A stretch of 43,738 nucleotides of DNA from Bacillus sp. FJAT-28004. GTDB lineage: Bacteria > Bacillota > Bacilli > Paenibacillales > Paenibacillaceae. Positions 15,817 to 24,430 of this stretch are shown piece by piece. Location: assembly GCF_001280845.1 (NCBI RefSeq), contig NZ_LGHP01000002.1, forward strand, positions 667,478 to 711,215. The letters run 5' to 3'. Below the pieces are notes generated by a model. It was not told where the DNA came from and did not search any database. It saw only the letters and a list, made by a program, of their open reading frames with translations. Each line of letters starts with the position of its first letter. Position 1 is the first letter of the stretch. Position numbers and translations under genes: made by a program.

Positions 15817-17322
15817 TTACTTGAAGTAGCTATTAATTTGCTCTTGAGCAGCTTTCATAATCGTGTCCATGCCAGCGGACTTTAATTCAGCAGTAATCTT
15901 CGGAATCATTTTCTCCGGATCGGATGCGCCTGTAATGAGTTCATATCTGTATTTATCCCATACCGATTGGCAATTTGCGACTTCTGTCTGAAGATTACTG
16001 ATGTCTAGTGCGAAACCTAGTACAGTGGAAGATGTCGCTGCGTCATTCAGCTTTTTAACCTGTTCCCATTGATCCTCAGGGGCACCTTTGGTAACCGCTA
16101 GATTGAAGAATGTACCTTGGGAGTAAGCGGCCAGCGGCCAAGTATCGGAAGTACGCTCGATTACTTTTTCGCCATCGACATTTTTGTAGTCTACGTCTAA
16201 CTCACCGAATGCCAGCATATTGCGCAGTTTTGGATCTGTGTTGACCAGTTCGAGGTACTTCAATGCTTCCTTCTTATATTTCGAATTGGCAGAAATTGCG
16301 TTCAGGGAGCCTTGGATCGTGCTCGTTGTATAAATAGGGCCAAAGTGCTGAACCATATCATATTTTTGAATAGCATCATTGATCTGCCAGCCTACTTCTG
16401 CGCCTGGGAATGCCTGAGCAGCAAAGAATGGTCTGCCTTTGTCGTTCTCTGTTTTAGTCGGAGCATCTGGGTTGATGATGCCATCCTGATACCATTGATG
16501 CAGGAGCTTCAGATCGGCCATAACATCAGGCTGCTCGAGAACAGAGACAACCGTGCGTGATGCATCGTCAGCTTTGACGCCAATTGGAGTGAAGCCTAGC
16601 GTTAGATCGTCATAATTGTTAAAGAAACCGTTCAAGCCTTCGCCTTGCGTCATTGGCAATGGGTAGAAGCTCTTGCCTTCACCAGACTTTATGCTGTGCA
16701 GAGGTGTATCAAGGTCCTGTAGTGTTTTGATGTTGTTGATATCGATATTGTACTTTTGCACGTATTTATCATCGTACACCCAATATTGTGTTAATGCTGA
16801 ATCCTTGTATGTGGGAACGGAATAATATTTGCCGCCAATTTTCGTGCCATCCCATACCTTTTCAGGAATCAATTTGTATAAGTCAGCCGTTTCACTTTGG
16901 ACCAAATCAGTGATATCGGCAAAAGCTCCCATAGCGACTTGTTTGCTGTATTTACCGCTGTTTGTGAACATAATGTCGAATGGTTCGCCCGTATTCACAA
17001 TCGTGTTTATTTTGGTATCCCATTCACCCCAGCTGGCTACCTTGATGTCAATTTTCACACCAATTTTCTCCGCTGTGTATGCATTCATGGCATCAATAGC
17101 TTTGCTGAAGTTATTAGGGACTTGGCCACCGATGGTCCACCAGACCAACGTTGGAATATCTTTACTAGGTGTTTCCGTGTCCTTTGGTGCATCTGTAGTT
17201 GCATTAGTTGTCTTAGGCTCATTTGTTGCAGCTGGAGAGTTCGAGCCGGAGCAGGCTGCTAAGGCAGTCACCAGTAGTGTGAGAATACTAATCGTAGAGA
17301 TGATCTTCCAAGGTTTCTTCAT
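15817..17322 (-). CDS. Sugar ABC transporter substrate-binding lipoprotein (DUF3502-like C-terminus)
   Basis: A 501-residue lipoprotein: signal peptide ending LVTALAACSGS, then a low-complexity threonine/proline-rich linker (about 25-55) and a binding-protein fold (FDIMFTNSGKYSKQVAMGAF, then GGKYYSVPTYKDSALTQYWV). The C-terminus (VLGFALDISNL, then VWDKYRYELITGASDPEKMI) matches the paralogue at 11601. AGGGGG seven bases before the ATG supports the start. It lies directly downstream of the two permeases and is the obvious binding partner of this importer. A small hairpin at 17379-17398 precedes it and a terminator follows, a pattern that often gives binding proteins a higher mRNA level than the permeases. 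Confidence 0.94.
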   Translation of the reverse strand: MKKPWKIISTISILTLLVTALAACSGSNSPAATNEPKTTNATTDAPKDTETPSKDIPTLVWWTIGGQVPNNFSKAIDAMNAYTAEKIGVKIDIKVASWGEWDTKINTIVNTGEPFDIMFTNSGKYSKQVAMGAFADITDLVQSETADLYKLIPEKVWDGTKIGGKYYSVPTYKDSALTQYWVYDDKYVQKYNIDINNIKTLQDLDTPLHSIKSGEGKSFYPLPMTQGEGLNGFFNNYDDLTLGFTPIGVKADDASRTVVSVLEQPDVMADLKLLHQWYQDGIINPDAPTKTENDKGRPFFAAQAFPGAEVGWQINDAIQKYDMVQHFGPIYTTSTIQGSLNAISANSKYKKEALKYLELVNTDPKLRNMLAFGELDVDYKNVDGEKVIERTSDTWPLAAYSQGTFFNLAVTKGAPEDQWEQVKKLNDAATSSTVLGFALDISNLQTEVANCQSVWDKYRYELITGASDPEKMIPKITAELKSAGMDTIMKAAQEQINSYFK

Positions 17323-17378
17323 TTCATTTCCCCCTATTTAAGTTGTATCACCGCAAGAGTTGTACAGTGATCTATCAT

Positions 17379-17398
17379 AAACCAAGTTAGCTTGGCTT
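17379..17398 (-). other. Intergenic hairpin between permease and binding-protein genes
   Basis: On the minus strand AAGCCAAG pairs with CTTGGTTT across a four-base loop. There is no T-run. It may be an mRNA processing or stabilising structure that raises the abundance of the binding-protein message. Function is inference. Confidence 0.45.
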
Positions 17399-17408
17399 AT
17401 TTCGGTGG

Positions 17409-18338
17409 TTATCCTTTGACAGCGCCGATCGTTAGTCCGGAAATGAAATATTTCTGGAAGAACGGATAGGCGAAGGCTACAGGCAGAACAATGATAATGG
17501 CTACAGCCATGCGGGCAGATTCCTTAGGCATCGTTGCAACGAGCACGGCATAGCTAACGCCCATACTTGCAGCATTCTTGGCAAGTGCATCCACATTGCT
17601 CATCAAGCTATTTAACAGTGCTTGCAGAGAATAGAGGTTCTGGTTGTTGATATACAGCATCGATTGGAACCAGTCATTCCAATAAGAGAAGCAAAGGAAT
17701 AGTCCAATTGTTGCAATAACCGGCAAGGAGATCGGTAGGATGATGGAGAAAAAGATTCGCAGCTGGCTCGCGCCATCAATTTCAGCAGATTCAATCAGCC
17801 CATCGGGAATCGTGCTTTTAAAGAAGGTTTTACAAATGATCACATTGAACGATGAGACGGCCAGCGGAAGAATAAGTGCCCAGACGCTATCTTTTAGCCC
17901 TAATAAATTTGTATTAATGAAGTAGCTGGATACGAGACCGCCATTGAATATCATGGGGATGAATACGACCCAGGTCAGAAAGCCATTCAGCTTGTAGGTT
18001 GGGCGTGAAAGCACATAGCCCATGGACGTGGTAAGCAGTACACCGAGCACGGTACCCACCGCCGTAACAAGAGCGGATACGCCGAGTGCCCGCAGAATCA
18101 TCGTTCCCTGTTTGATTACATAGCCGTAAGCCTCTCCTGACAAAGCAATTGGCAACAGATGATATCCTGTCTCACGTATGGAATCCTCGCTGGATAATGA
18201 AATGGATAGAACAACGATTACAGGTATGACGCAGAGCAGCGCCAAGACGATAAATATCAGGTTGAAAAAGATGTTTACGATGTTGCTTGTACGGTTAAAT
18301 TTCTCAAGGCCTGTTTCATAAGTCGTTTTCGTTGACAT
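17409..18338 (-). CDS. Carbohydrate ABC transporter permease (LplC/YtcP type)
   Basis: A 309-residue inner membrane protein with six predicted transmembrane segments and the EAA cytoplasmic loop GLIESAEIDGASQLRIFF followed by LPISLP, which contacts the ATPase. It carries the long polar first periplasmic loop of the LplC group (DSIRETGYHLLPIALSGEAY). The ATG at 18338 is 7 bases after GGAGGT; the ATG two codons earlier touches the ribosome binding site and is less likely. It forms the translocation pore with the permease at 18351. No ATPase gene is nearby, as is usual for these importers, which share a genome-wide MsmX-type ATPase. Confidence 0.94.
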   Translation of the reverse strand: MSTKTTYETGLEKFNRTSNIVNIFFNLIFIVLALLCVIPVIVVLSISLSSEDSIRETGYHLLPIALSGEAYGYVIKQGTMILRALGVSALVTAVGTVLGVLLTTSMGYVLSRPTYKLNGFLTWVVFIPMIFNGGLVSSYFINTNLLGLKDSVWALILPLAVSSFNVIICKTFFKSTIPDGLIESAEIDGASQLRIFFSIILPISLPVIATIGLFLCFSYWNDWFQSMLYINNQNLYSLQALLNSLMSNVDALAKNAASMGVSYAVLVATMPKESARMAVAIIIVLPVAFAYPFFQKYFISGLTIGAVKG

Positions 18339-18350
18339 GGTCATACCTCC

Positions 18351-19307
18351 TTACATCATCGCGCTATCAGGATCAATTTTGCGAACAATCCAATTAGCGA
18401 TTAGAATAGTTGCACAACCCAGAACAGACTGTACGAATGCGGCAGCAGCTGCCATCCCCAATGTAGCGGATTTCAGTTGTTTATACACCATGACATCGAT
18501 GGTGGTAGACACGTTGAACAGAGAGTTGGAATCCCGCGTAACCTGATAGAATAAGCCAAAATCGGTGTAGAATATACGTCCAACTGCCAAGATGAACAGC
18601 ATGACGATAACGAGTTTGAGCATGGGCAAAGTAATATATCTCGTCTGCTGCCAAATGGAAGCGCCATCAATAACAGCTGCCTCATAATAGGTGCTGTCAA
18701 GGCTTGTGATGGTTGCCAGATAGATGACCATACCATAGCCTAAGCCTTTCCAGACATTTAAGAGAATGAGAATGTAGGGCCAGTATGCCGGCTCCATATA
18801 CCAGTTAACAGGATCGCCACCCATATTGACGAGCATTTGATTGAGAATTCCTTTATCAAAACTCAGGAACGCCCAGCCTACCGCAGAGACGACAACCCAT
18901 GATAGGAAATAGGGGAGGAACATCATCGTCTGATAGACTTTACTCGCTTTGCGGCTGTGGAGCAGTCCGATCATAATAGCGAGTAGGACGGGTAACACAA
19001 TACCTAGGACGATAAAAATAATGTTGTATCCAATGGTGTTTCGAATAATGATCCAAGCGTCATTCGACTTGAATAAGAACTCAAAGTTTTTGAAGCCTAC
19101 CCAAGGACTATTAAATACATTGCTCAAGAACCCGCCGCTAATTTTGAAGTTTTTGAAGGCAATAATGATCCCGAACATAGGTAAGAAACAAAACAGGATG
19201 TACCATATCGTCGTAGGCAATGCCAAAAGAGTTAGTTCTGTATCCTGCTTGTGCCAACGAATGGGTAAGCGCTTTCTTTTATTTTGAAGTTCAACTGTCG
19301 ATTTCAT
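18351..19307 (-). CDS. Carbohydrate ABC transporter permease (LplB/YteP type)
   Basis: A 318-residue membrane protein of the MalF-like branch without the extra periplasmic domain. It has the conserved start ALPTTIWYILFCFLPMFGI, the GLKNFEFLF-type motif (VGFKNFEFLFKSND), six transmembrane segments and the EAA loop YYEAAVIDGASIWQQTRYIT followed by LP. First gene of the operon. A perfect nine-base inverted repeat flanks its presumed promoter (19327-19394). Twelve bases separate its stop from the next permease start, so the two are co-translated. Confidence 0.94.
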   Translation of the reverse strand: MKSTVELQNKRKRLPIRWHKQDTELTLLALPTTIWYILFCFLPMFGIIIAFKNFKISGGFLSNVFNSPWVGFKNFEFLFKSNDAWIIIRNTIGYNIIFIVLGIVLPVLLAIMIGLLHSRKASKVYQTMMFLPYFLSWVVVSAVGWAFLSFDKGILNQMLVNMGGDPVNWYMEPAYWPYILILLNVWKGLGYGMVIYLATITSLDSTYYEAAVIDGASIWQQTRYITLPMLKLVIVMLFILAVGRIFYTDFGLFYQVTRDSNSLFNVSTTIDVMVYKQLKSATLGMAAAAAFVQSVLGCATILIANWIVRKIDPDSAMM

Positions 19308-19326
19308 GCCTTTCGCTCCTTTCGGT

Positions 19327-19394
19327 GTTATCTAGGTTGTATTGCTTTTGTTGAATTCATTGTATAGCAGGAGGATTCAATTCTTCTAGATAAC
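19327..19394 (-). promoter_or_regulatory. Promoter region with perfect nine-base inverted repeat
   Basis: GTTATCTAG (19327-19335) and CTAGATAAC (19386-19394) are perfectly complementary and 50 bases apart, close to five helical turns. The stretch between contains a minus-strand TATACAAT candidate -10. The arrangement suits binding of a regulator to two sites, or looping by a dimer, upstream of the importer operon. The response regulator at 13175 or the AraC protein at 19516 are the local candidates. Confidence 0.5.
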
Positions 19395-19515
19395 AAACTT
19401 GATACTATAGTCAACAAACGTTAGATTCGGAAAATCTGTTTACGATACCCGGAGAGACTTCTCCCCTTCGTCAGCATGATAATGCAGCTGAGGTAGTTAG
19501 TGACGGCGTACCCGA

Positions 19516-20376
19516 TCATAGGTTCCTTTTGAAATAACCAGGATTGACTCCGGTTACGGACTTGAAAGTTTTGGATAAGTGATGAACATCCGTGAAACCG
19601 CAATATTCACTAGTTTGTTGAAGGGACATGCCTTCCTTCAACAGCTCCTGAGCATGCTGGATACGCAATTTCAGTAAGTATTGATACGGTGTCATATTGA
19701 ATTGTTTCTTGAATAGTACGGTGAATCGAGACGGGGAAAGTTCTGCTCTCCTTGCCATATCGCCAACATTGATGGGTTCGGAGATTCGAAACGCTAAATA
19801 TGACGTAATCCAGTTCAAGAAAGGACGACGAGTCGACGAGCTAGCTTGAGGCTTCATACAACTTTTAAAAAGCACGGTCAGAAATTCGTAAGCCAGTTGG
19901 TTGGCTTCCATGATGCCCAAATAGGTTTGTGATTGCCAGCATTCGATGATCTTGAAGACAAGGTCACGCAACTTAAGCGAGTGAGGAGTTTCGAGTTTGA
20001 ATGGAATGAGTAAGGATTCGCAATCATGCAATCTAGGTTGTGCATAGGTGGAGTAGGGTGACAAGTCCAATTGTCCTGGTCGCGTGACAAAGCTATTTTC
20101 TTTCAGCGGATTATAAAAGAAATCCAGATGCACGTAAGGATTTATCGTATCGGTAATCCCTTTAATCGTATGTACGTCCCCGGGCTGAAGCAAACAGAGA
20201 TCTCCTTCGTTCAGGAGATGAACGTTACCATTGACCTGGATTTCGAATGAACCCTCCTGTACGTAAAAGATGATGTAATCCAGCAAATTACGCTCTCCAA
20301 GGAAAAAGGGCGGACGGATCGCATAATCCGATTCGCGAATATAGGGAGCGATGACGTAGTCCTCTAATTTCATCAT
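19516..20376 (-). CDS. AraC-family transcriptional regulator (cupin plus AraC HTH)
   Basis: A 286-residue regulator. The N-terminal cupin-like ligand domain (about 1-150) contains YVQEGSFEIQVNGNVHLLNE and GDLCLLQPGDVHTIK. The C-terminus has two helix-turn-helix motifs (NVGDMARRAELSPSRFTVLF and LQQTSEYCGFTDVHHLSKTF). Such proteins sense a sugar and activate nearby catabolic genes. ATG at 20376 follows AAGAGG by seven bases; upstream in-frame starts lack a site. It is divergent from the GH116-type glycosidase gene, its most likely target, and lies upstream of the importer operon on the same strand. No clear terminator follows in the ~200 bases downstream. Confidence 0.92.
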   Translation of the reverse strand: MMKLEDYVIAPYIRESDYAIRPPFFLGERNLLDYIIFYVQEGSFEIQVNGNVHLLNEGDLCLLQPGDVHTIKGITDTINPYVHLDFFYNPLKENSFVTRPGQLDLSPYSTYAQPRLHDCESLLIPFKLETPHSLKLRDLVFKIIECWQSQTYLGIMEANQLAYEFLTVLFKSCMKPQASSSTRRPFLNWITSYLAFRISEPINVGDMARRAELSPSRFTVLFKKQFNMTPYQYLLKLRIQHAQELLKEGMSLQQTSEYCGFTDVHHLSKTFKSVTGVNPGYFKRNL

Positions 20377-20438
20377 ATTGCGCCTCTTTTCAAATAAAAT
20401 AATCGTTTTATACATAAAAAATAGATCTTATATATACA

Positions 20439-20457
20439 GGAATAAAGCTTATATTCC
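20439..20457. promoter_or_regulatory. Candidate operator in the AraC/glycosidase divergent region
   Basis: GGAATA and TATTCC form a short dyad around AAGCTTA in the 140-base region between the divergent AraC and glycosidase starts. The region is A+T rich and must hold both promoters, but no convincing -35/-10 pair was found. Confidence 0.3.
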
Positions 20458-20516
20458 ATTAAGATGAAGGTAGATTGTTGTTCAAGTATACCATGATCTT
20501 ATGGGAGGTTATAAGC

Positions 20517-23111
20517 GTGAAAGAGGCGTATAAGGGTACTAAAATGAGAGAAATTAGTTTTCCGCTTGGAGGGATCGGTAGCGGAAGCATCGGTCTTGCG
20601 GGCAATGGCCGGTTGGTAGACTGGGAAATATTCAACCATCCCAACAAGAAGAGTTTCAACGGTTTTAGCCACTTCGCGATAAAGGCGGAGCGGGATGGCC
20701 AAGTGCTGGACGCACGGGTGTTGAACGGGGATATGCAAGCGCCTTACGTCGGCGAGCATCTTCGTGGCGCTCCGCTCCATAGTGGGTACGGATTCGGACC
20801 GGAAAGCCAGACGATGGCGGGCATGCCGCATTTCCGGGATGTGGAATTCAGGGGCGAATTCCCGTTGGCCGGCATGTCATTTGCGGAAATCGATTTCCCC
20901 GGACGCGTCGAATTAGTAGCCTTTAACCCGTTCATACCGCTCCAAGAGGATGACTCGAGCCTTCCCGCGGCTTTCTTCGAGTGGGAAATCGAAAATACGG
21001 ACCACGAACCGATTGCGTATACGTTATGCCTCTCGGCTGGCAACCCTATTCCGACGGAAAAGGTAAATCACCGATACAGCGTTAACGAAGGGACCCAAGG
21101 CCAATATGTGCATATGATTAAGCTAAACTCCGACCAGCATGGCAACGATCACCCTCAGTTCGGTGATATCACCCTGTCAACGGACGCGGCTGATGTCAGC
21201 TACCAAGAATTCTGGTATCGCGGCGGCTGGTGCGACAATCTCGAGATGTTCTGGCATGATTTCACGCGGCAAGGACGTTTGCACAATCGGCAGTATCCCG
21301 AGACAGAGCCGCCTTTGGTTCGCAAAGACACGGCATCGATTGCCGCTCATATCGAGCTGAAGCCCGGCGAGAAGAGAAAAATTCGTTTCGCGATCAGTTG
21401 GAACTTTCCGAACGTGGACAATTATTGGAATCCCAATCCGGAAGGCCTTAACGGCTGGAAAAATTATTACGCGACGCTGTTTGGGGATTCCAGCGCGTGC
21501 GCAAAATATGCTTTCGAGCATTGGGATCGTCTGTACGGAGAGACTGTTAAATTCAAAGAAGCGTTGTTCTCGTCGACGGTACCGGACGTCGTCAAGGATG
21601 CGGTGTCCGCGAATTTATCCGTGATCAAATCGGCGACAACTTTGCGTCTGACCGACGGTTCTTTCTATGGATTCGAGGGATGTATCGAAGATACCGGATG
21701 TTGCGAAGGTTCCTGTACGCACGTATGGAACTATGCTTACGCGCTACCCTTCCTGTTCCCTCGGCTGGAACGCAGCATGCGGGATTTGGATTTCAAGTAC
21801 AACAAACGCGAAGACGGCAGAATGTCATTCCGGTTAATGCTCCCGCTCGGACGCGAGAGGATGGACTTCCGTGCTTGCGCCGATGGCCAATTCGGCGGCA
21901 TTATTAAAGCTTATCGAGATTGGAAAATATCGGGCAATACGGAGTGGCTTAAGTCCGTCTGGCCGGAAATCAAGCAAAGCATTACGTACGCTTGGGCCGA
22001 CAGCAACGAGGACAGGTGGGATCCGGATAAGACGGGCGTTCTGTCGGGCCGGCAACATCACACGCTCGACATGGAGCTGTATGGCCCGAATTCTTGGCTG
22101 AGCGGATTCTATTTAGCCGCCCTTAAAGCGGGAGCGGAGATGGCGGCGTACTTGGGCGAACGGGAAACCGCGGACGAATTCGACGGTCTGTTTCGATCGG
22201 GGAAGCGTTGGATCGACGAGCATCTGTTCAATGGTGAGTACTATGTTCAACAAGTCAATTTATCGGATAAATCGTTACTCGATCAATTCGACTCGGAGAC
22301 TGTCAGCACGTATTGGAACAAAGAACGAGGGGAAATCAAATACCAGATTGCGGAAGGCTGCGTCATTGACCAAGTAATCGCACAGTGGCACGCTAATTTA
22401 TGCGGTTTGGGTGAAATTTTCGATAAGGAACAGACGCGCACGGCATTGAAATCGTTGTACCGGCATAATTTCAAATCCAGCATGCGAAGGGAAGCGAACA
22501 CTTGGCGGTTGTACTCTCTTAACGACGAAGGCGGACTCGTGATCTGCACGTGGCCCGAGGGCAGCGCTAAGCCGGCAATTCCGCTCACCTATAACTCGGA
22601 GACGATGACCGGTTTCGAATACCAAGCGGCTTCACACATGATTCAAGAGGGGTTCGTCGACGAAGGGGTTTCCATCGTTCAAGCGATCCGGGACCGTTAC
22701 GACGGCGAGAAACGCAATCCTTGGAACGAGATCGAATGCGGCAGCAACTACGCGAGATCCATGGCGAGTTACTCCTTGCTGCAAGCCTTCAGCGGATTTG
22801 AATACGATATGGTCGAAGGCATGATCGGATTCAAACCCGTTCAATCGGACGCGGATAAGTTCCGTACGTTTTGGTCGCTCGACATGGGCTGGGGCATTTA
22901 CGAGCAAAGCGTTCAACAGACTCGGTTACAAATATTGGGTGGCAAGTTGGTCTTAAGATCGATTGGATTTCCCAAAGATAGAATCGAAACCATTGAACGA
23001 ATCGAATTAGGCGATGCCAATTTGGCTTACGTCGTCGTGGAGGGCAAGATTCATTTTTCCGAGCCGATCGTCATTGACGAGGAAAACATGCTTGTTATCA
23101 AGCATACTTAG
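20517..23111 (+). CDS. GH116-type glycoside hydrolase (GBA2/DUF608-like beta-glucosidase or xylosidase)
   Basis: An 864-residue protein with no signal peptide, so probably cytosolic. It opens with the GBA2_N hallmark ISFPLGGIGSGSIGLAGNG and carries the DUF608 catalytic part: FEGCIEDTGCCEGSCTHVW followed by NYAYALPFLFPRLERSMR, and QHHTLDMELYGPNSWLSG. By analogy with characterised GH116 enzymes, E387 (in YGFEGC) is the candidate nucleophile and D518 (in HHTLD) the candidate acid/base. Members cleave beta-glucosides or beta-xylosides. The GTG at 20517 follows GGGAGG by eight bases. The gene is more G+C rich than its neighbours. It is divergent from an AraC regulator and ends at a strong terminator. 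Confidence 0.88.
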   Translation: MKEAYKGTKMREISFPLGGIGSGSIGLAGNGRLVDWEIFNHPNKKSFNGFSHFAIKAERDGQVLDARVLNGDMQAPYVGEHLRGAPLHSGYGFGPESQTMAGMPHFRDVEFRGEFPLAGMSFAEIDFPGRVELVAFNPFIPLQEDDSSLPAAFFEWEIENTDHEPIAYTLCLSAGNPIPTEKVNHRYSVNEGTQGQYVHMIKLNSDQHGNDHPQFGDITLSTDAADVSYQEFWYRGGWCDNLEMFWHDFTRQGRLHNRQYPETEPPLVRKDTASIAAHIELKPGEKRKIRFAISWNFPNVDNYWNPNPEGLNGWKNYYATLFGDSSACAKYAFEHWDRLYGETVKFKEALFSSTVPDVVKDAVSANLSVIKSATTLRLTDGSFYGFEGCIEDTGCCEGSCTHVWNYAYALPFLFPRLERSMRDLDFKYNKREDGRMSFRLMLPLGRERMDFRACADGQFGGIIKAYRDWKISGNTEWLKSVWPEIKQSITYAWADSNEDRWDPDKTGVLSGRQHHTLDMELYGPNSWLSGFYLAALKAGAEMAAYLGERETADEFDGLFRSGKRWIDEHLFNGEYYVQQVNLSDKSLLDQFDSETVSTYWNKERGEIKYQIAEGCVIDQVIAQWHANLCGLGEIFDKEQTRTALKSLYRHNFKSSMRREANTWRLYSLNDEGGLVICTWPEGSAKPAIPLTYNSETMTGFEYQAASHMIQEGFVDEGVSIVQAIRDRYDGEKRNPWNEIECGSNYARSMASYSLLQAFSGFEYDMVEGMIGFKPVQSDADKFRTFWSLDMGWGIYEQSVQQTRLQILGGKLVLRSIGFPKDRIETIERIELGDANLAYVVVEGKIHFSEPIVIDEENMLVIKHT

Positions 23112-23163
23112 ACGCAAATCCAGACGACCTCCAATTTGTCGGCATTTGTGAACCTAAAAAGGC

Positions 23164-23197
23164 AACCACCGTTCTCAAAACGGTGGTTTTTTATTTT
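23164..23197 (+). terminator. Intrinsic terminator of the GH116-type gene
   Basis: AACCACCGTT pairs perfectly with AACGGTGGTT across a five-base loop, followed by a T-rich tail to about 23197. Confidence 0.93.
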
Positions 23198-23205
23198 GGT
23201 TTAAT

Positions 23206-23388
23206 TTGATGATCAAGTTAGTCACGGACTTTAATTTGGAAAAGGAACGAATGGGAGGAGGAGGCAACGACAGCGTGTATCGGGCCACCGATTCAGCTCA
23301 GCAAGAAGTGGCCATTAAAATTGCTCATTACAGAAAACCAAAAGAGATCAACACGTTAGTTTACCGCTCATCACGAAATCGATATTAA
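23206..23388 (+). pseudogene. Serine/threonine kinase N-terminal fragment
   Basis: A 60-residue frame containing the glycine-rich loop MGGGGNDSVYRATD and the EVAIKIA strand with the ATP-binding lysine of Hanks-type kinases. The homologous part ends at about residue 43 and the rest of the kinase domain (HRD, DFG) is absent. There is no ribosome binding site. It is squeezed between the glycosidase terminator and the convergent AraC gene and is best read as gene debris. Confidence 0.65.
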
Positions 23389-23392
23389 CCCT

Positions 23393-24301
23393 TTATATAA
23401 TTCTGAATGATTTACGGTAGTTGAGCGGTGAAATGCCCTGCCATTTTTTAAAAATATGGCTGAAATTATGTAAATCATCATAACCGACCAAACCGCCAAT
23501 ATACTCGATTTTATAATCTGTCTCGCGTAAATAGCGCTTTGCAGCTTGATGACGCAAATCTTGCAAATACTTCTGCGGAGACATGTCAAATGTTTGTTTA
23601 AATAAACGAATAAAATGATCTTCACTTACGTTAAGGCGCTGCGCCATCGTTTTATTCGTATAGGGCAAGTGGATATTCTGTTGAAGTTCTACCTTCAACC
23701 CAAACAGCAATTTCTCATAAGCAGAAGAGGATTGCCGCTCGGACTCATGAGGCAGGCTCAGTAAAGTCGCAAGAATGAGCTGCATATATCCGCGACAGAC
23801 CAGAAAAGAGTCCGATTTGCTGATTTGATACGATCTAGAAATATCTTCCATCAACCTAACGATCTCTTGTGGAACAGATCGGTAACAACGGGCAAATACC
23901 AACCTTCCATCGGCCGTGTTTGGCCAGAAGCAGAACGATTCCTCCTTAACTTGTCTCTCTGAAACAACCATATCTCCGTCAAATTCGATATCCAGTTCAT
24001 CATAGAGATCGAAGTGAATTCCCAGCAACCGTACATTGGGCGAAGTCATAGTAACAATCCGATGCTTGACGGCAGGGGGCAGAATGAGCAAATCCCCGCT
24101 ATAAAAAGTAATAGGCTCAGCACTATCCTCAAAATGTACGGCAATACATCCCATGTACACATACATAAGCTCACCATCATATAGTCGTCGGGTAAGACCC
24201 TGAACAGGAGGAATATTTTGGTGTTCAGCCCAGTGAATGCTTGGTGCGAAAGCGCGAGTGTCGATCATCCGGGTATGGGGTTGCTTGAAACTGAAATCCA
24301 T
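23393..24301 (-). CDS. AraC-family transcriptional regulator
   Basis: A 302-residue protein with an N-terminal cupin-like domain (YVYMGCIAVHFEDSAEPITF, GDLLILPPAVKHRIV; about residues 40-130) and C-terminal AraC helix-turn-helix pair (NKTMAQRLNVSEDHFIRLF and KIEYIGGLVGYDDLHNFSHI, ending in the usual GISPLNYRKS). AGAGGTGG precedes the ATG by about 10 bases. It is divergent from the Gfo/Idh/MocA oxidoreductase gene, which it probably activates when its ligand is present. Repeated ATTCACAA sites in the shared upstream region are candidate binding sites. Confidence 0.92.
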   Translation of the reverse strand: MDFSFKQPHTRMIDTRAFAPSIHWAEHQNIPPVQGLTRRLYDGELMYVYMGCIAVHFEDSAEPITFYSGDLLILPPAVKHRIVTMTSPNVRLLGIHFDLYDELDIEFDGDMVVSERQVKEESFCFWPNTADGRLVFARCYRSVPQEIVRLMEDISRSYQISKSDSFLVCRGYMQLILATLLSLPHESERQSSSAYEKLLFGLKVELQQNIHLPYTNKTMAQRLNVSEDHFIRLFKQTFDMSPQKYLQDLRHQAAKRYLRETDYKIEYIGGLVGYDDLHNFSHIFKKWQGISPLNYRKSFRII

Positions 24302-24330
24302 CCGAAAATGCCACCTCTTTTTTAACGGAG

Positions 24331-24411
24331 ATTCACAACTTTAATTCGGAAATTGACAAATACAAGTGAATTATTCTTATGATAGCATATTTAAGAATCT
24401 GAAATTCACAA
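24331..24411 (+). promoter_or_regulatory. Promoter and repeated sites before the oxidoreductase gene
   Basis: TTGACA (24353-24358) and TATGAT (24378-24383) are spaced 19 bases, slightly long, consistent with an activator-dependent promoter. ATTCACAA occurs at 24331 and 24404, flanking the promoter. Directly repeated sites are usual for AraC proteins. Confidence 0.5.
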
Positions 24412-24430
24412 AAATTAAAGAGGTGTATTT

